Origin: Neocallimastix lanati (nom. inval.)
Taxonomy: Eukaryota; Neocallimastigomycota; Neocallimastigomycetes; Neocallimastigales; Neocallimastigaceae
Direction: 5' to 3'
DNA: 35,000 bases
NCBI GenBank assembly: GCA_016946835.1
Contig: JACVTC010000104.1
Coordinates: 52,501 to 87,500, forward strand
Within the stretch, counting starts at the first letter, position 1. The number at the start of each line of letters is the position of its first letter. Positions 34,392-35,000 of the stretch are shown here, piece by piece. The position numbers and the translations under genes are program-made. Under the pieces are notes generated by a model that was not told the origin of the DNA, searched no databases, and saw nothing but the letters and a program-made list of their open reading frames with translations.

Positions 34392-35000
34392 TCTACTATT
34401 TCATTATTAGTATATATATATATATATATATTTTATTTTGTTATTTAAATAATTTATTTTATAATAAATTTATAATATTGTTTTTTCATTTATTTTTTAT
34501 AAATTTATAAATAAATTATACATATTAAAAATAATATTAAATAATTTTATTATCCTATAATTAATATTATTAATATTTTTATTTTCTTAAAATTATTTTA
34601 AAGCTAATTATTAAAAAAATATTAATTATTTTATTTCACTTATAATTGTAAATATATAACTTTAAATTTATTTAATTATATTTTATCATAAATATTTAAC
34701 TAATTTTTAAATTTATATTAATTATTTTTTATCTTAATTAAAATAATAAAAAATTTATATAATATTAAAGTTTTCAAATTAGTTTTTTAATCAAAATCTT
34801 TTTTTTTTTTTATATCATTATAATTAGTTTTATTTTTGTTTTTATGAATGTATAGATTTTTCATTTTGTAAAATAATAATTTTTATTGTAATTTTAACTA
34901 ATGTAAATAATTTTTTATTAAATAATAAAACATTTAAATGAATTATAATTAAGATTAATCTTAATTGTACTTGTAATAATTAAAGTTTATAGTAAATAAC
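34392..35000. other. no gene seen
   Basis: A/T-only sequence to the right edge of the window, with no coding-like frame. Confidence 0.55.

Overview
The window is extremely AT-rich and full of A/T homopolymers and ATT/AAT, ATTT and TTATTTA microsatellites. Short islands of higher GC mark present or former coding sequence. Introns are GT-AG and about 100-175 nt long. My best guess is the nuclear genome of an anaerobic gut fungus (Neocallimastigomycota). The reasons are the very low GC, the fungal-type gene content (an asteroid/XPG-like nuclease, FLYWCH-MULE transposase remains, ankyrin and Cys-rich secreted-protein remains) and the intron style. Dictyostelids and Plasmodium share the composition but fit the proteins less well. 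The assignment comes from sequence reading and memory, not from a database search.

Layout. 1-1440: coding-like fragments on the minus strand, unrecognised and probably decayed, one running off the left edge. 1441-9091: no gene seen; satellites and homopolymers. 9092-9415: an intact single-exon gene for a 107-residue membrane-anchored protein. 9416-11828: no gene seen. 11829-13093: two broken membrane-protein-like fragments. 13369-14330: a decayed Mutator-like (MULE) transposase with an N-terminal FLYWCH-like zinc finger. 14800-15330: a decayed ankyrin-repeat gene. 15911-18719: a four-exon asteroid-family XPG-like nuclease gene on the minus strand. Its N-terminus is not visible and it has a one-base frameshift in a poly-A run. 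20754-21720: a decayed Cys-rich secreted-protein gene on the minus strand. 22437-23492: decayed leucine-rich-like and Asn-rich coding remains. 23493-29393: satellites, including a 90-unit pure TTA array. 29394-30944: an apparently intact four-exon gene on the minus strand, encoding a helix-turn-helix-like N-terminal domain and a proline-rich C-terminal repeat. It needs a 5-nt microexon to stay in frame. 30945-35000: no gene seen; duplications and one remarkable pair of interleaved inverted repeats.

No operon or pathway logic links the genes. The picture is two to three probably functional genes in a landscape of gene remains and expanding simple repeats. The most interesting items are the 29394-30944 gene (bacterial-looking DNA-binding domain plus microexon) and the interleaved inverted repeats at 34295-34391.
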